Positions 46,837 to 58,361 are shown, counted from the stretch's first letter. The stretch is 64,000 bases of DNA from Sialis fuliginosa (GCA_961205875.1 OY540815.1:24675638-24739637), one strand, 5' to 3'. The notes: generated by a model from the sequence alone, not told the origin. A program made the numbers and translations.

Positions 46837-47250
46837 CAGTATAATATAACAGAATCACGTTTGGCGTGTTCTCGTTGCAACAAAAAACAAACACAGGTCT
46901 TGTGTTTGGCAATATTTCTCTCAGCATGCCGGCCGGTAAAGTCAGTCGCTGTTGTTGTTGTTGTTACCTCGGCAGCAAACAACACGGGTTTCTTTTAGTT
47001 TATTGTGTTGATTTGCATCATTACATGACTTACAAAATGCCGTAGCTCGTGTTAATCGGACATGGCTACCGTATGTTGTCGTCACGATGCGGACGCTTGT
47101 TCATTCGGTTCTTTGGAATTTCAACGATCTTATGAAAGGTCAAGAACATTTTAGAAACGTATCTTAGTTAAAACAAAACTCAGCTTTATCCAACGGCTTG
47201 ATCGTTTTTCATTACTTGTCTCATTTACCTTGCCATTAAATAAAATATAG
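46837..47250. other. non-coding stretch with a GTT microsatellite
   Basis: Includes a short (GTT)5-6 run near 46949-46965 and a slightly GC-rich single-copy-looking region to 47160. No exon recognised. Confidence 0.35.
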
Positions 47251-47252
47251 TA

Positions 47253-47786
47253 CAGTAAAAGCTCCTTATTCGCGCTTCCTTCATTCGCGTTTTCACTATT
47301 CGCGGATTAAAAAAATGCGACCCAATTCCTATATTCGCGGCTAAAGATTTCTTTATTCGCGGATCTAATCAGGAAACGTGACATTTAATTTGAAAAATCT
47401 TAGTGAAGGTTTAAGAATGGCAAATGAGCTTTGTGATTTCTTTATGAAAATTGATCCGTCTATGGAACGAAGTCTTATTTTTAAGAGGCAAATTGCTAAT
47501 GCCACTGCTGAATATCAGTCTGAATTGAAGGAGCTTTTAAAAACTGCCAAGCAAGAAAAAATTACAAAATTCTTTAAACCATTGCCTAAGCCTGAAGATA
47601 ATAATTAATCAATATGGTCAAAAACTTCAATTAAATTGATTTTTTTATATTGTATTTGTTTATTTATTTTGTCACCTAGGAACGTATCCCCTATAATCCC
47701 ATATAAATTACCATTCCGTATTCACGGTTTCTGTATTCGCGGCATATTTATGGAACATATACCCCGCGAATAAAGAGCTTTTACTG
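47253..47786 (+). mobile_element. pogo/Tigger-like element, internally deleted
   Basis: 534 bp flanked by TA (47251-47252, 47787-47788). Ends CAGTAAAAGCTCCTTATTCG and the inverse GAATAAAGAGCTTTTACTG, 22 bp with one mismatch. Several ATTCGCGG repeats lie just inside both ends, a usual feature of Tigger-type termini. It keeps the last part of a transposase frame (47378-47608) but has lost the DNA-binding and DDE regions. Confidence 0.9.
47378..47608 (+). pseudogene. C-terminal remnant of pogo/Tigger-like transposase
   Basis: An open frame of 76 codons, intact to its stop. The first ATG is probably not the original start, since the upstream CENP-B/HTH and DDE regions are absent. The visible part is helical and charged (SEGLRMANELCDFF near residues 9-22, SMERSLIFKRQI near 28-39) and ends in QEKITKFF (residues 59-66) plus a basic/proline tail. 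QxxIxxFF is the PCNA-interacting (PIP) consensus. Pogo transposase is known to bind PCNA through such a C-terminal motif, which supports the assignment. The frame lies wholly between the TIRs of a 534-bp deletion derivative inside a gro intron, on the strand opposite to gro. It cannot transpose alone. Production of a short peptide is not excluded but nothing here shows it. Confidence 0.7.
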
Positions 47787-47788
47787 TA

Positions 47789-48344
47789 TTTCAAAATTTG
47801 AAATAGATGTTACATCTGTTTCAGAAAAGATTAATACAACAATAAACAATTGAGTAATATACACAAGACTTAAATTTGTTTTCTAAACTACTCAAAATTT
47901 TGTAATTGTTTTAATTTGTCTTCTTCATAATTTGAATCTGTTATCAGTACATAATGATATTATTGACCATAAAAACTGATATTGAAACCGTACAAAATAT
48001 TAAAAGAAAAAAAAACGATTTGTAGAAAATAAATTTATAGAGGGATTAGGCGACTTTTGTTTTAACACGAATATGTGTAAATGTTGAGGACCGCTGGTGT
48101 AATCTCGGCATATATAATTCAGGCCACGGGTAACACGTAACCGCCACCACTAATTCCGGTCCCTCGTTCTTGGATGTCAACTGTCGTACTAGGGTAAATA
48201 ACTTTTCCGTTTGAATTGATCGGCATTTCAGTAACTTTACACCGTCACCCCTTTGTCTTGTAATGTTTACCGAATCTCTTTTACTACTCATAATAATAAA
48301 TCAATACAATTCAATTCTTAAAGTGTATCTGATTTTATACACAA
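47789..48344. other. non-coding stretch with an 81-codon minus frame
   Basis: The minus frame 48291-48046 (starting MSSKRDSVNI) is the least compositionally biased frame in the window, but it matches no family I recognise and shows no splice or promoter context. Listed as unassigned. Confidence 0.3.
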
Positions 48345-48570
48345 CTAGCTGTTCCCGTATGTATATTTCAAGGTATTTTCTAAACTATACGATCAAATTG
48401 GATGCTGTAAAGGGCAAATTATATCTACATTAAATACTTATGACGATGAAATCATTTATTTCGTTAAGGATTAATGTTTTGCAGGTCATAAGTCCACGTA
48501 AACAGAACCCAAATATTTTTAATTTTCTTTGTAACATAAAAGCAGTCATTGTGGCTTAAATATAAAAGTT
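48345..48570 (-). mobile_element. Helitron-like 3' end, joined to family A
   Basis: Begins CTAGCTGTTCCCGTATG (inverted CTAG terminus) and continues with GCTGTAAAGGGCAAATTATA, GGTCATAAGTCCACGTAAAC and AAAAGCAGTCATTGTGGCTT. It ends abruptly at the family A fragment. Confidence 0.7.
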
Positions 48571-48885
48571 AGACACTTGCTTATGATTACAAAATGATAA
48601 GTACTACGATACAAAAGGTATAAAAGAAATAACCGTCAAATTTGAAACAATGTAAAGCAGTTGCTATGATAATATAATAATTAATAAATAAACTATACAA
48701 ATAATTAGTTGAAATGTCCACCATTTTGACACCTATTGGCCTCATGTGATCAAATCACGCTGTAAGACAGTTAAATGTATATAGATTAATATTCAGAAAT
48801 GGTAGTAATCAAATATCAACACATATTTCTAATTCAGTACATTTAATTAAAAATTTGCGTTTACTGGGATCCTTGCCACTACCTA
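48571..48885 (+). mobile_element. TA-MITE family A, copy 10 (left part missing)
   Basis: Starts at GACACTTGCTTATGATTA and ends with a degraded CCTTGCCACTACCTA terminus. Interior typical. Confidence 0.7.
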
Positions 48886-48896
48886 AGTCATTCATA

Positions 48897-49020
48897 CAGT
48901 AGGGTCTCGATTTACGCGGTTGATACGTTCCACATCAAATCTTATATATAAAAAATATGCTTACATAATAAATCAACAAATCGAAAAATGTATATTTAAT
49001 ATTTATCACTAACAGATATT
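48897..49020 (+). repeat. Tigger-like end fragment
   Basis: AGTAGGGTCTCGATTTACGC then GGTTGATACGTTCCACATCA, related to 29323-29650. The other end was not identified. Confidence 0.5.
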
Positions 49021-49453
49021 GATATATAAAAAAAAAAAAAAGTTAAAAGGTGCAACACAATTGAACGTTAAAGTTTTGTCACATTTATTAAATATATCTG
49101 GGTGAGTCGTTGCGATTCCCCCGAGGTCGAAGGGGGGAAGGAGGCGTTCTCTTATTTACCGACCGAGCAAATGTCAATATTTGGTCAAATTCTAAACGAA
49201 AGCCTTAGCTCGGGATTCTTGTTTGTGTGTACAGCCTGCTCACATAAATAGGCAATGTTTACCGGGGCTGTGTCACCAGCGGTTCTCAACATTTCAATGT
49301 CACGTATTTAAATAATATTTTATTTATTTATGTACGGCGAATCAAACTATAAAAATAATATAAAAGACATACAAATTCTGATACCCACAAAAATATATTT
49401 TTTTAGGTTTGAATGCGGTTAATATATTAAAATATAATGTAAGAACATTGATA

Positions 49454-49920
49454 AGGTACTGGCACCAGTCTTTGACACTTTAAGAACAAGCTGTACTGTT
49501 TTTTTGCTTATTTTTTGTAATTCTCATGAACTCATGTTACTAATGAAACAAGTAACTCTTTATTTAATCAATTTAATTACCAAAGTCTGCAAATATAGTT
49601 TTTTTTTTATTTATAACCTTTTATTTTGTTTATGTTTGTTCTCCAGTAATGGACACCCACTTGCTAATGATTACTAAATGATAAGGACAAACACACAAAA
49701 GTTATAAAAGAAAGAATCGTCAAATTTGAAACAATGTAAAGCAGTTGCTATGATAATATAAAAATTAATAAATAAATTATACTAATAATTAATTTACATG
49801 TCCACCATTTTGACATCCATTGGCCGATTATCATCAAATTAATCTGTTTTAAAATTAAGTGTCTATAAATATCATATATGTAATGAAACATCAACAAATA
49901 TTTCTAATTTAATTTAATTT
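49454..49920 (+). mobile_element. TA-MITE family A, copy 11 (right end missing)
   Basis: Starts AGGTACTGGCACCAGTCTTT after TA. Typical interior until ATTTCTAATTTAATTTAATT, then unrelated sequence. Its right half resembles copy 6 (TAAGTGTCTATAAATAT). Confidence 0.75.
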
Positions 49921-50551
49921 TAAATTCAACGATGAGCTGCGTGGGTTTTGATACATTACTGTATAACAGTGTCCATCTTTAAGCGCACGCATCTCAAATA
50001 AATCTGTGTTTATTCCTAACACACCCCGAACCAAAGTTTTCCATTACCAATCCTCCAAATTGATAAAAACATCCATGTCAGTTAAATGTAGCATGACATG
50101 TTGGTTATCTGAGTTGAGAAGTCCTATTCAGACTTAGTTTGCGAGTGGTGGGGGGTAGGGGGAGGGTAGGGGGGGTCAAAACAGCCCGAGGGACGGAGGT
50201 TTTGCTGATCGCAGTGGAACGACCACTGAATACGATATCAGTTTATCGCGTCCGTGCGACCAAATCGAATTTATATCGAGTGGGATTGTTCGAATTCCAG
50301 CGTTGAAAAAAATTCCTTGCACGTGACAAGAACTCACGATTGCTCCACAGCCTACATAATTCTCAACTTGTATTGCTTTATGCATATACAGGGTGACTCG
50401 AATTAACTCTTTAGTCAAACTGCAAATAAAAAAAGCTAATTCAAATATAGTGTTTCATTATAGAAATAAGAAGACATTATAAACATCTTAGACATCATGA
50501 TCTCTTGTACCGTTTGCAAACTGCCTCTGTGCCTTGGGAAAAAGATGTGCT
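49921..50551. other. non-coding stretch, slightly GC-rich
   Basis: G-rich patch at 50149-50176. 50176-50400 is less AT-rich but has no recognised coding or repeats. Confidence 0.3.
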
Positions 50552-50555
50552 TTAA

Positions 50556-51003
50556 CCCATTAACGCCCAAAAGAAAACAAAAAAATGCAAAAGAGTATTT
50601 TAAATAAAATTAACTAAATATTACAACAAAAACTTTTTTTTATATTGAAAAAAGTGTGCATTCGAGCGAGTAAATTTGGTAGATATGAAGCCTATTTTTT
50701 TTAGATAAAATACATTTAAAAATCAAGTTATATGTACATTTAAGTTATTTCATATGATTTAAACAAAATTCGAAATCACATGCTTCAGTTGGATAAAATA
50801 TATTAGCATATCACATGCCTCTATTCATATACAAATAATTCGCAGCAATTAAAACACGTTTAAACACTCATGAAACTAATAACGTTAACAGATTTTGTTT
50901 GTTGCACTAATAGCATCTGATTTTTAAGGAAATATTGTGAATTAATATTCATAGAAAGCAACACGAATTATAAAATGAGGTGTGTACAGCGGGCGTTAAT
51001 GGG
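50556..51003 (+). mobile_element. piggyBac-like MITE, complete
   Basis: 448 bp, starts CCCATTAACGCCCAAAAG, ends GCGGGCGTTAATGGG, flanked by TTAA on both sides (50552-50555, 51004-51007). TTAA targets and CCC/GGG-tipped TIRs are the piggyBac signature. Related copies at 10685-10951 and 19260-20425. No transposase frame. Confidence 0.9.
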
Positions 51004-51007
51004 TTAA

Positions 51008-51750
51008 CAAATAACTACTATATGGCATAGAGGAGCCCTATATAGCCCCACCCTATAATTAAAAACGCAAATGTATATTTGTATTTTTTGTTGTTGTAAT
51101 TTTACTTCTTTTTAAAACCTTTGTTAATTTTTATAAAAATAACATATTTTCTAAAATTCCATGCCACAAAAAGTGTGAATTGGGGAACACCCTGTATACA
51201 GGTAAACTATTTAGTAATTAATCCATAAAAAACTGTAAAACATTGAACACGTTTTTACATAAACTCAAATATTGTTGATATACTTATAAAAAAAAATCTT
51301 ATACAAAATACATTTCTCAGATGGGATAAATGCAATAATACATCATACATATTCTCTGCAGCGTCGTCTCCGCACTTCATACACAATATATATATGCGAG
51401 GGATGATAAAGAAGGCAAAATAGTTTGTCGGGAATCGATTTAGTCCCCTCGCGAACAAGAAGATCCCGAATAACTCCGTCGGGAATATTCTTACCGTATC
51501 CGTCCCTCGGTCGTTCGGAGACGCGCCGTTCCCTAAGGATGCTAACACCCCCCACCCCCTCACCCCTCCCTAATACGTCAGATCATCCCCTTTACTGTGG
51601 TACAGTCTGTGGAACAAGTTTCACATAACTTTTTTTTGTATTGGAATTCAGAAACCTGAAGACTTATTTAATTCAGAGATATTTTAATATTATTTTTTCT
51701 GGGCTCCCATTTTTTTGTAATCGTAAAAAAAATTATATCAATTTTGAATC
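51008..51750. other. non-coding stretch, unassigned GC-richer patch
   Basis: 51420-51560 is GC-richer with frames on both strands, none recognised. Otherwise AT-rich. Confidence 0.3.
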
Positions 51751-51960
51751 TTTTGTAGATTAGACTTTTCTCTTCAATTTGCTTTTTTTTGTACCGCTGT
51801 ACGACCATTTTTGAGCGAGTTATAAAGGAAAGACTTTTAGTTTTCCAAATCTGTCCTTAAAAATTTGGGGTTTACTTTGATCGCAAATAACTAATTTAAA
51901 AATGGTCGTACAGCGATACAAAAAAAATCAAATTGAAGAGAAAAGTCTGATCTACAAAAA
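51751..51960. repeat. 210-bp hairpin repeat
   Basis: TTTTGTAGATTAGACTTTTC at the left and GAAAAGTCTGATCTACAAAA at the right. The arms are about 62 bp (to GTACGACCATTTTT / AAAAATGGTCGTAC) with a few mismatches and an unpaired 85-bp centre. MITE-like; no target duplication assigned. Confidence 0.8.
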
Positions 51961-52460
51961 TCATTAATTACATTTGATCGAAAAAATCTAACACGGCCCT
52001 TATAGAGGGTCTCAAAACTGAATTATTTTTTTTAAACCCCCGCCCATGCATTTAAACACAACGTATACAATTTGATACCCTTACACAGACGAATTAACAC
52101 GAGACACGCGAATCATTACACAGAGACCCTGTAGGTTGATAATTAGACACCTGATTTCACCCCCCCCCCCCCTCCCAAAGTGGCGTAGAGACCCTACACA
52201 GAAAACCACCCCTTTAACAGCTTGCTAGCACTCGACACGGAGTGGTGTCCTTGTCGTAAGTAACAACACCTCGTCTTCTACACACCCGCCGCCTTGTACA
52301 CACCCGCCTTGTACTTTCTGTGTGAATATAGCAATTAAAATCTCAATTATGTACTTTAGCGATAATTAGTCTTGTTAAATCGATACTGCTTATGTATATG
52401 TGTATATTAGTTTTCAAGCGTTTGCAGCTAAAATGTTTTTGCTTCATTGAAGGCCTTTGA
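51961..52460. other. non-coding stretch with a C13 run
   Basis: C13 at 52160-52172. ACACCCGCCGCCTTGTACAC repeats part of itself near 52280-52315. Nothing else recognised. Confidence 0.35.
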
Positions 52461-52462
52461 TA

Positions 52463-52600
52463 AGGTACTGGCACCGGTCTTGAACAACACCCCAGTGGTG
52501 AACGTTTTTAAATTAAATGTACTGAATCAGAATTATTTATTGATATTTGATTATTGCCATTACTGGATATTAATCTATATACATTTAACTGTTTTTAAAT
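52463..52600 (-). mobile_element. TA-MITE family A, copy 12 (one end only)
   Basis: After TA: AGGTACTGGCACCGGTCTTG, then CCCCAGTGGTGAACG and ATTAATCTATATACATTTAAC, the family's right end inverted. The remainder is missing. Confidence 0.7.
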
Positions 52601-52858
52601 TGCCATTTAACTCCATGTATTACAACGTAACTTTAAAATTTATTTTCTTAAAAACGAGTCGGTCAAAAAGTCAGAAATTTCAGTATTTCATTCATTTTGA
52701 GTGTTTAAACAACTGTAAGAAATTTCAACTTATTCCTACCGATTTGACGTAACTTCCCGACCTCTTTAAATTTGAATTGATATTTCTATAAAATTACCTG
52801 AATTTTTTGTTTGTTTTGATTTCAATATAAACGCGGACGAAACCGCGGGTATTTCTAA

Positions 52859-53171
52859 TCCTTAATATATATAAAGCTCAATGTGTCTCTGTCTGTCTCT
52901 CTGTCTGTCTGTCTGTCTGTCACTTAACCGATTTACGTGTTTTTTTTAATTCATAGGTACGTTCTCTGGCCAGGTTATAGGCTATATTTTGTTACGTTAG
53001 GTAACATAACAACTAAGCAGTGACGTTTAAGTATGTAATTTAGGTGTTGATAAGTTATTATTACAATAATAACTAACCGTGTTTGTACTTAATTAATTCA
53101 ACTATATTTTTCAAAAATCCTAAACAATAATTCCGTAGTCTACGCGAGCGAAGCCGCGCGGGCCCAGCTAG
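52859..53171 (+). mobile_element. Helitron-like element, short complete copy
   Basis: 313 bp from TCCTTAATATATATAAAGCTC to a GC-rich hairpin and GGGCCCAGCTAG, followed by T. Shares the 5' part with 4131 and the 3' part with 12373, with the middle deleted. A separate GCGGACGAAACCGCGGGT motif just upstream (52831-52850) looks like another element's 3' hairpin. Confidence 0.8.
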
Positions 53172-53665
53172 TATCAAATATAAGAATAACAACACGTTAT
53201 TTTACTTCAAAAAAAAAAAATCCGAAACACAAAATAATAATCCGAGACACCCCCACTGACCCAATCGAGCACAGACCAAGCCAACAACGACGACGTACTA
53301 ATTCAGATTTATCATTACATAAAGAACATCCCACGCGTTCCTTAATTCAGCGAAGCATGTGAACGAGCGGCAAAACCTCTACAAAACACACAAATGTATT
53401 GGAACTCGGCAGTAGCGGCAACGGATGAAAATGTTCGCACAATGAACGAGCTTATTTACTGTGTTCGACGAGCCGAAAGTATACATGTATATATACACTA
53501 GCGTGGCCCATCTTCATCTAATCCCCCCCCCACCCCCACTCCCTCTCTCTCTCTATTCGTCCTTCTTTAAATCCAACCCCTACTTTCATCCCAAAGATAT
53601 TTTGCGGTAAATACTACATTTCAAAGTATGTACTTTTTTTCGAATGAATTATTAATCTAATAACG
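53172..53665. other. non-coding stretch, nothing recognised
   Basis: Contains a C9 run at 53523-53531 and a moderately GC-rich patch at 53330-53480. No gene or repeat assigned. Confidence 0.3.
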
Positions 53666-54123
53666 TCTTGGATATGATCCCAGTAATGGTTATTTTTAAA
53701 TTAAATGTATTGAATATTAATCTATATACATTTAACTGTCTTACAGCGTGATTTGATGACATGAGGCCAATAGGTGTCAAAATGGTGGACATTTAAACTA
53801 ATTATTAGTATAATTTATTTATTAATTATTATATTATCATAGCAACTGCTTTACATGTGTTTTATTTTATATCTTCTGTGTCGTAGTACTTATCATTAGC
53901 AAGTATCCATCACTGCGTGCTCATTACTGGTTTTAATTTACCCATTACTGGAGAAAAAACATAAAACAAAATAAAAGGTTATAATTTAATTAACAAAACT
54001 ATATTTGCGGACTTTGGTAATTAAATTGATTAAATAAAGAGTTACTTGTTTTATTAGTAACATGAGTTCATGAGAATTACAACAAATAATCCCGTATAGC
54101 GGCCATAACTGGTGCCAGTACCT
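53666..54123 (-). mobile_element. TA-MITE family A, copy 13
   Basis: Inverted copy: begins CTTGGATATGATCCCAGTAA (outer tip missing) and ends AACTGGTGCCAGTACCT followed by TA. All internal motifs appear as reverse complements. Confidence 0.85.
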
Positions 54124-54199
54124 TATACGAACTCCCTTTGCGTTAAAAAAGAGGGTCGACAACCTTTTCATTTATTTTCGTTACTTCAAAAACGTTAAA

Positions 54200-54290
54200 T
54201 AAAAAAAACAACATATAAATCGGATAAGTGGTTCTCGAGTGATAAGCACACTAACGGACAGACAGACAGACGTTGCGTTTTATAAATAAT
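54200..54290 (-). mobile_element. Helitron-like 5' fragment
   Basis: GTGGTTCTCGAGTGATAAGC and GGACAGACAGACAGACGTTG are the inverted 5' region of the element at 4131. Confidence 0.6.
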
Positions 54291-54952
54291 ATGTAAGAAT
54301 AAGGATAAAGTTTGAGTTCGTTCTGCAATGTCCAGTTCAAACGTCAAACGAGATAATATATTTCGCGATTTTTTCCGGGTTCGATTCCCCGGGGATCGGG
54401 GATTAGATGAGAGACGCACGCAAAGTCCTGGCAAGCTCCCCGGGGAGCCATGTGACGAAAGAAGGTAATCCTTGTCGAACGTGTTATAGATTATGTCGGC
54501 TTCGGCCCGAGTTCACATTTTCTAATGCTGGTCATTTATCATTCCCCTCCCCGAACGTTCTGTTTGAAAATACATATACGTACCATGATAGACACAGTGT
54601 CAACTTCCAATACTTATTTCTTAAATTTATTCGGCAACCCGCTTAAAAGTTTACATTTTATGAAAGAGCACATTACAATCTTCATATTTACTAAATTTAA
54701 TATCGATTAGTTTTAATTTTCTCTCGTAAAAATATAAAAAATTCGTTAAATCGAATTTTGATAGTTTTTTTTCAGGATGCGGAGACGCGCTACAGGTCGC
54801 AAAACGTAATAAATCAACAGTAATCCTTCTGAATTCACTTTTTCTATTAACATAATAAAACTCTATTTAAACTCAGCTTTTATCAACTAGGAGTAAGAAA
54901 AATTGTTTTTTTTTAAATAAATAACTTAATAATACCTAATTCCAAATTCATA
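54291..54952. other. non-coding stretch with a GC-rich patch
   Basis: 54370-54510 is GC-rich and contains GGGTTCGATTCCCCGG, which looks like a tRNA T arm, but no A box or cloverleaf accompanies it. The 79-codon frame there is not recognised. Confidence 0.35.
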
Positions 54953-55070
54953 TCTTGGCTTCTGGATGTAAGCCGCGTCTATTTGGTCATGTTATCAGCC
55001 AACGTTTCGTCACACATTGCAGTGGACATCGAATCGACGCGACTTACACCCAGAAGCCAAGATCCATATC
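54953..55070. repeat. 'CTTGGCTTCTGG' hairpin family, copy 3
   Basis: ATCTTGGCTTCTGGATGTAA at one side and TTACACCCAGAAGCCAAGAT at the other, with AACGTTTCGTCACACATTGC inside. The best-preserved of three copies. Confidence 0.7.
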
Positions 55071-56324
55071 AAGATCACTGCGGAAGCCTCAAGACTTTTA
55101 AAACCGAAAGAAATAGTTTTTGAGATAATAATTCCCAAAATTCACTATTATACTCTTATACTCATATGCCCCCCCCCCCCTTTAAAAAGTTAAAGGAGTA
55201 TACATTTTATGTCCAAGTAACTTTATTTGTAATAAATATAGGAAAATCTGTTCGTATATGTTGTTATGTTACAAACACGAATATAATTAAAACAACAGTT
55301 TGACGTGGTACTGTGCGTTAATGCGAGAACATAGCTCGAGACACATCGAGAGGAGATCTCCTTCAAACAAAAGCCCCGGCTCGTAACACTTGCTCTTCCC
55401 GTAAAATGTATAAATGTAATTAGAAGTTGGCGGGTCAACCGCCGGGTTGCGGCTGCGTTAATCTAACACAGCATTCTCACCCCCCCTTTCAAAACCCAAC
55501 CCATCTCACACTATGCTGCGGTGGCTCCCAAACGTATACCCCCCCCCCCTCGTTGTACAGGGGTGACAATCCTTATATTATCACAGGCTAGTATTTTGTT
55601 ATCTTTACTTGAATAGGTAATTTCTTCACGTCATGTTTTAGCAATGTTTAAGAATTTTTTTTACCAATTAGGTAATTTTTTTTATAAAGTTTTCGTTCAC
55701 GGTAAGATATAGTACTATCTTTCCTCTTTAAAATAAATTTTTACTTTTTACTGTACGTAAGATATTTATATATAGTAAAGTCTATTGTGTCACTTACGTC
55801 TATTTAATAAAAATATCATATATTAGCTGTGCATATTGTTTCATTCGTTATATTCTTTATTTTTCTTTTTTGTTATATTTTATTGTTCATATTAAACACA
55901 TTGACTTCAAAATTTTAAATGACATTTAAAAATAATCAATAATATATAATGTATCCATAGTTACGACATTTGCAATTAATTTAGTAGATGCTTAAAGCGC
56001 ATTATATGTAAACGTATTTTGTTTATTTTCTCTTCTTTAACATATCTTTTTCAAAAATCAGACACGGGTTCATGGTTGTCAATTAACCAAAGTATTTAAA
56101 AAAAAAATTAAAAAATCTAATATCGATTTCGTTTTGATACTTTTTTACATCAAAACTTTTTTTTTTCATTTTTTTTTTAATTTTAAATTTGAACCTTACA
56201 TTATATCGCCCAAGGAAATATAAACTTATTCAAAAAATGCCCACTAGTTGGTATTTTTAACCACCAAGGAATATATATACCAAATTTCAAGGTTCTCCGA
56301 TGAGTGGAAATGGTCAAAAAAATG
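55071..56324. other. AT-rich stretch with two C runs
   Basis: C12 at 55169-55180 and C11 at 55539-55549. Nothing else recognised. Confidence 0.3.
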
Positions 56325-56825
56325 ATTATCAGTCAGTCAGGACACTTCGTTATATATAGTAGATATATATAACATAAATTATATATATTATTGATATATA
56401 TACAAATATTGGACAGCCTTGTCTTAAGAGGTCTGTCCGACGGCGCCTATGGTCGCGGGAACGCCACAGAGCTGCGGCCGTCGCCACAAACCGACGTTGA
56501 CCGCCGCTCGGCTTCCTGCAGCTCACTGCATCGCTATCTTCTCTATACACATATAGATAATACCGCGAAGTCAAACAAAAATCTACATAATATATGTGTC
56601 TTCGTTTGTAAAAAATATTAAATACGAAATACTAGCTTTATTTAACTTTTTTTCCATTCAATCTTACAAAATATGCATTTTTTTTATTTCCTCATAACTC
56701 CGCGAAAAATAAATAAAATATCAATTTGTAAAAAGCATTGAAAAATAGATAATCAACTCTTTAAATAACGTATAAAAAATTGAAACTTTAAATTTTTGAA
56801 ATTTGCAGAATTATTTATGATACAA
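56325..56825. other. retroposon tail and a 120-bp GC-rich patch
   Basis: TCAGTCAGTCAGGACAC with a TATATAGTAGATATATAT tail, then a GC-rich patch 56410-56530 (TCCGACGGCGCCTATGGTCG and on) open in both directions but unrecognised, then AT-rich sequence. Confidence 0.4.
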
Positions 56826-56827
56826 TA

Positions 56828-57287
56828 AGGTACTGGCACCAGTTATGGCCTCTATAAGAGCAACGTTTACTGTTTTTGTGATTGGCGGGCTTCTTTTTTG
56901 TAATTCTCATGAACTCATGTTACTAATAAAACAAGTAACTCTTTATTTAATCAATCTAATGACCAAAGCCTGCAAATATATGTAGTTTATTTTTTTAAAT
57001 TATTTTGTTTATGTTTTTTCTCCATAGATAAAGTAAAACCAGTAATGAGCACGCAGTGATGGACACTTGCTAATGATAAGTACTACGACACAAAAGATAT
57101 AAAAGAAAAAAGCGTCAAATTTACTATAATAAATAAATAAATTATACTAATAATAATTAGTTTAAATGTCCACCATTTTGACACCTATTGGCCTCGTGTC
57201 ATCAAATCACGCTGTAAGACAGTTAAATGTATACAGATTAATATACATCCATTACTGGGGTCATATCCAAGACTGATACCAATACCT
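56828..57287 (+). mobile_element. TA-MITE family A, copy 14
   Basis: 460 bp flanked by TA. Ends AGGTACTGGCACCAGTTATG and AGACTGATACCAATACCT. Slight internal deletions. Confidence 0.85.
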
Positions 57288-57289
57288 TA

Positions 57290-58361
57290 TAATTTTACAC
57301 TATACATTTTTAAAATTTAAATCTCTTAAAAGAAATATGGAATAAATACGTACTTTTGACTCATCCTGTATCATCATCTACAGAACACGTGAAACTTTAA
57401 ATTACACAAGTAAGATTTGAACAGTCTAAAGGCAAGTACCTACATGGTAGGTAGTTTTTCTTGTCGACGCGACATGCGGGTACGCGAAATACAATTACCT
57501 AATGACACAGATTTCCTAACTATATTAAAGTACAATTAGTCCAATGGAGTGGATCATAAATAACGTCTTACATGTCTAGACGTGCTACCAGATTGCCGAT
57601 TCAACTTGTTACCGCGGCGCGGGAGCTGTAATATATATATCTATCTAGCTTTAGAATTAATTAGCTAACCTAAAACACCTGCATTTATTATTGGCGAATT
57701 TACCCTATAAAAGTATTGGTTTTAATTTAGCGTATAGTACCTTTATTATTATTATAAAAAAAATTGTCAAGTTCGAGTCGAGCCTGGCGTATTAGTGTCC
57801 TGTTCCGTAGAGGAAAATTAAAAACCAATTTAATATTTAAATATTTTTCATTTTTACCATATTCTAATTTTAAATTATTTTTAACGATATTATCCCCTAT
57901 TTATTTGTTAAAAAGTTTATTGCCTTGGCATCGACTTCTAATTAATATAAACATTTCGGTATTTTTTAAGTCGATTTTATTTTTTTATTTATTTTTCCAT
58001 TTTGATTGGCGTATCTTCGAAATCCATGGTCAGATTCTTATAAAATTTATATGGGAGCATCTCGAGAGTGTACTTTTTCAAATAAACAAAAATATATATT
58101 TTCGAATTGAGAACCCTTGGTTAAAAATATCTAAAAACGACAATTTATCAGCAATGTCATTCTGAGAACTGACAGAACGTCAAGTGGCTCTACAAAAAAA
58201 AAAAAAACAATCATCTGCTTGCGATTCTGCGTTAAAAGTGTTTTTCAACTTCTTAAGTAGCAAGTGAAATAACAGAAGGCATTTTTTATCTGTCGAAAAT
58301 ACATCGATCGATACTGACAATGAATCAAACATTAAGTGCCTTTCTTATAAATTACTAACTG
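57290..58361. other. AT-rich stretch with a 133-codon open frame
   Basis: The plus frame 57764-58165 is the longest in the window, but it is F/L/I/K-rich, as expected from AT-rich DNA, and overlaps a block shared with 43110-43360 (AAAATTTATATGGGA). It is therefore repeat-derived rather than a gene. Confidence 0.4.

Noticed and set aside
48046..48291. 81-codon minus-strand frame starting MSSKRDSVNI
   Set aside because: More protein-like than most, but not recognised and without splice or promoter evidence. Left as unassigned.
54378..54400. Possible tRNA (GGGTTCGATTCCCCGG, B-box-like)
   Set aside because: No A box, D arm or anticodon arm at the right distance upstream, and no acceptor stem pairing was found.
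57764..58165. Longest plus-strand frame, 133 codons
   Set aside because: F/L/I/K-rich as expected from AT-rich DNA, and it overlaps a block repeated at 43110-43360.
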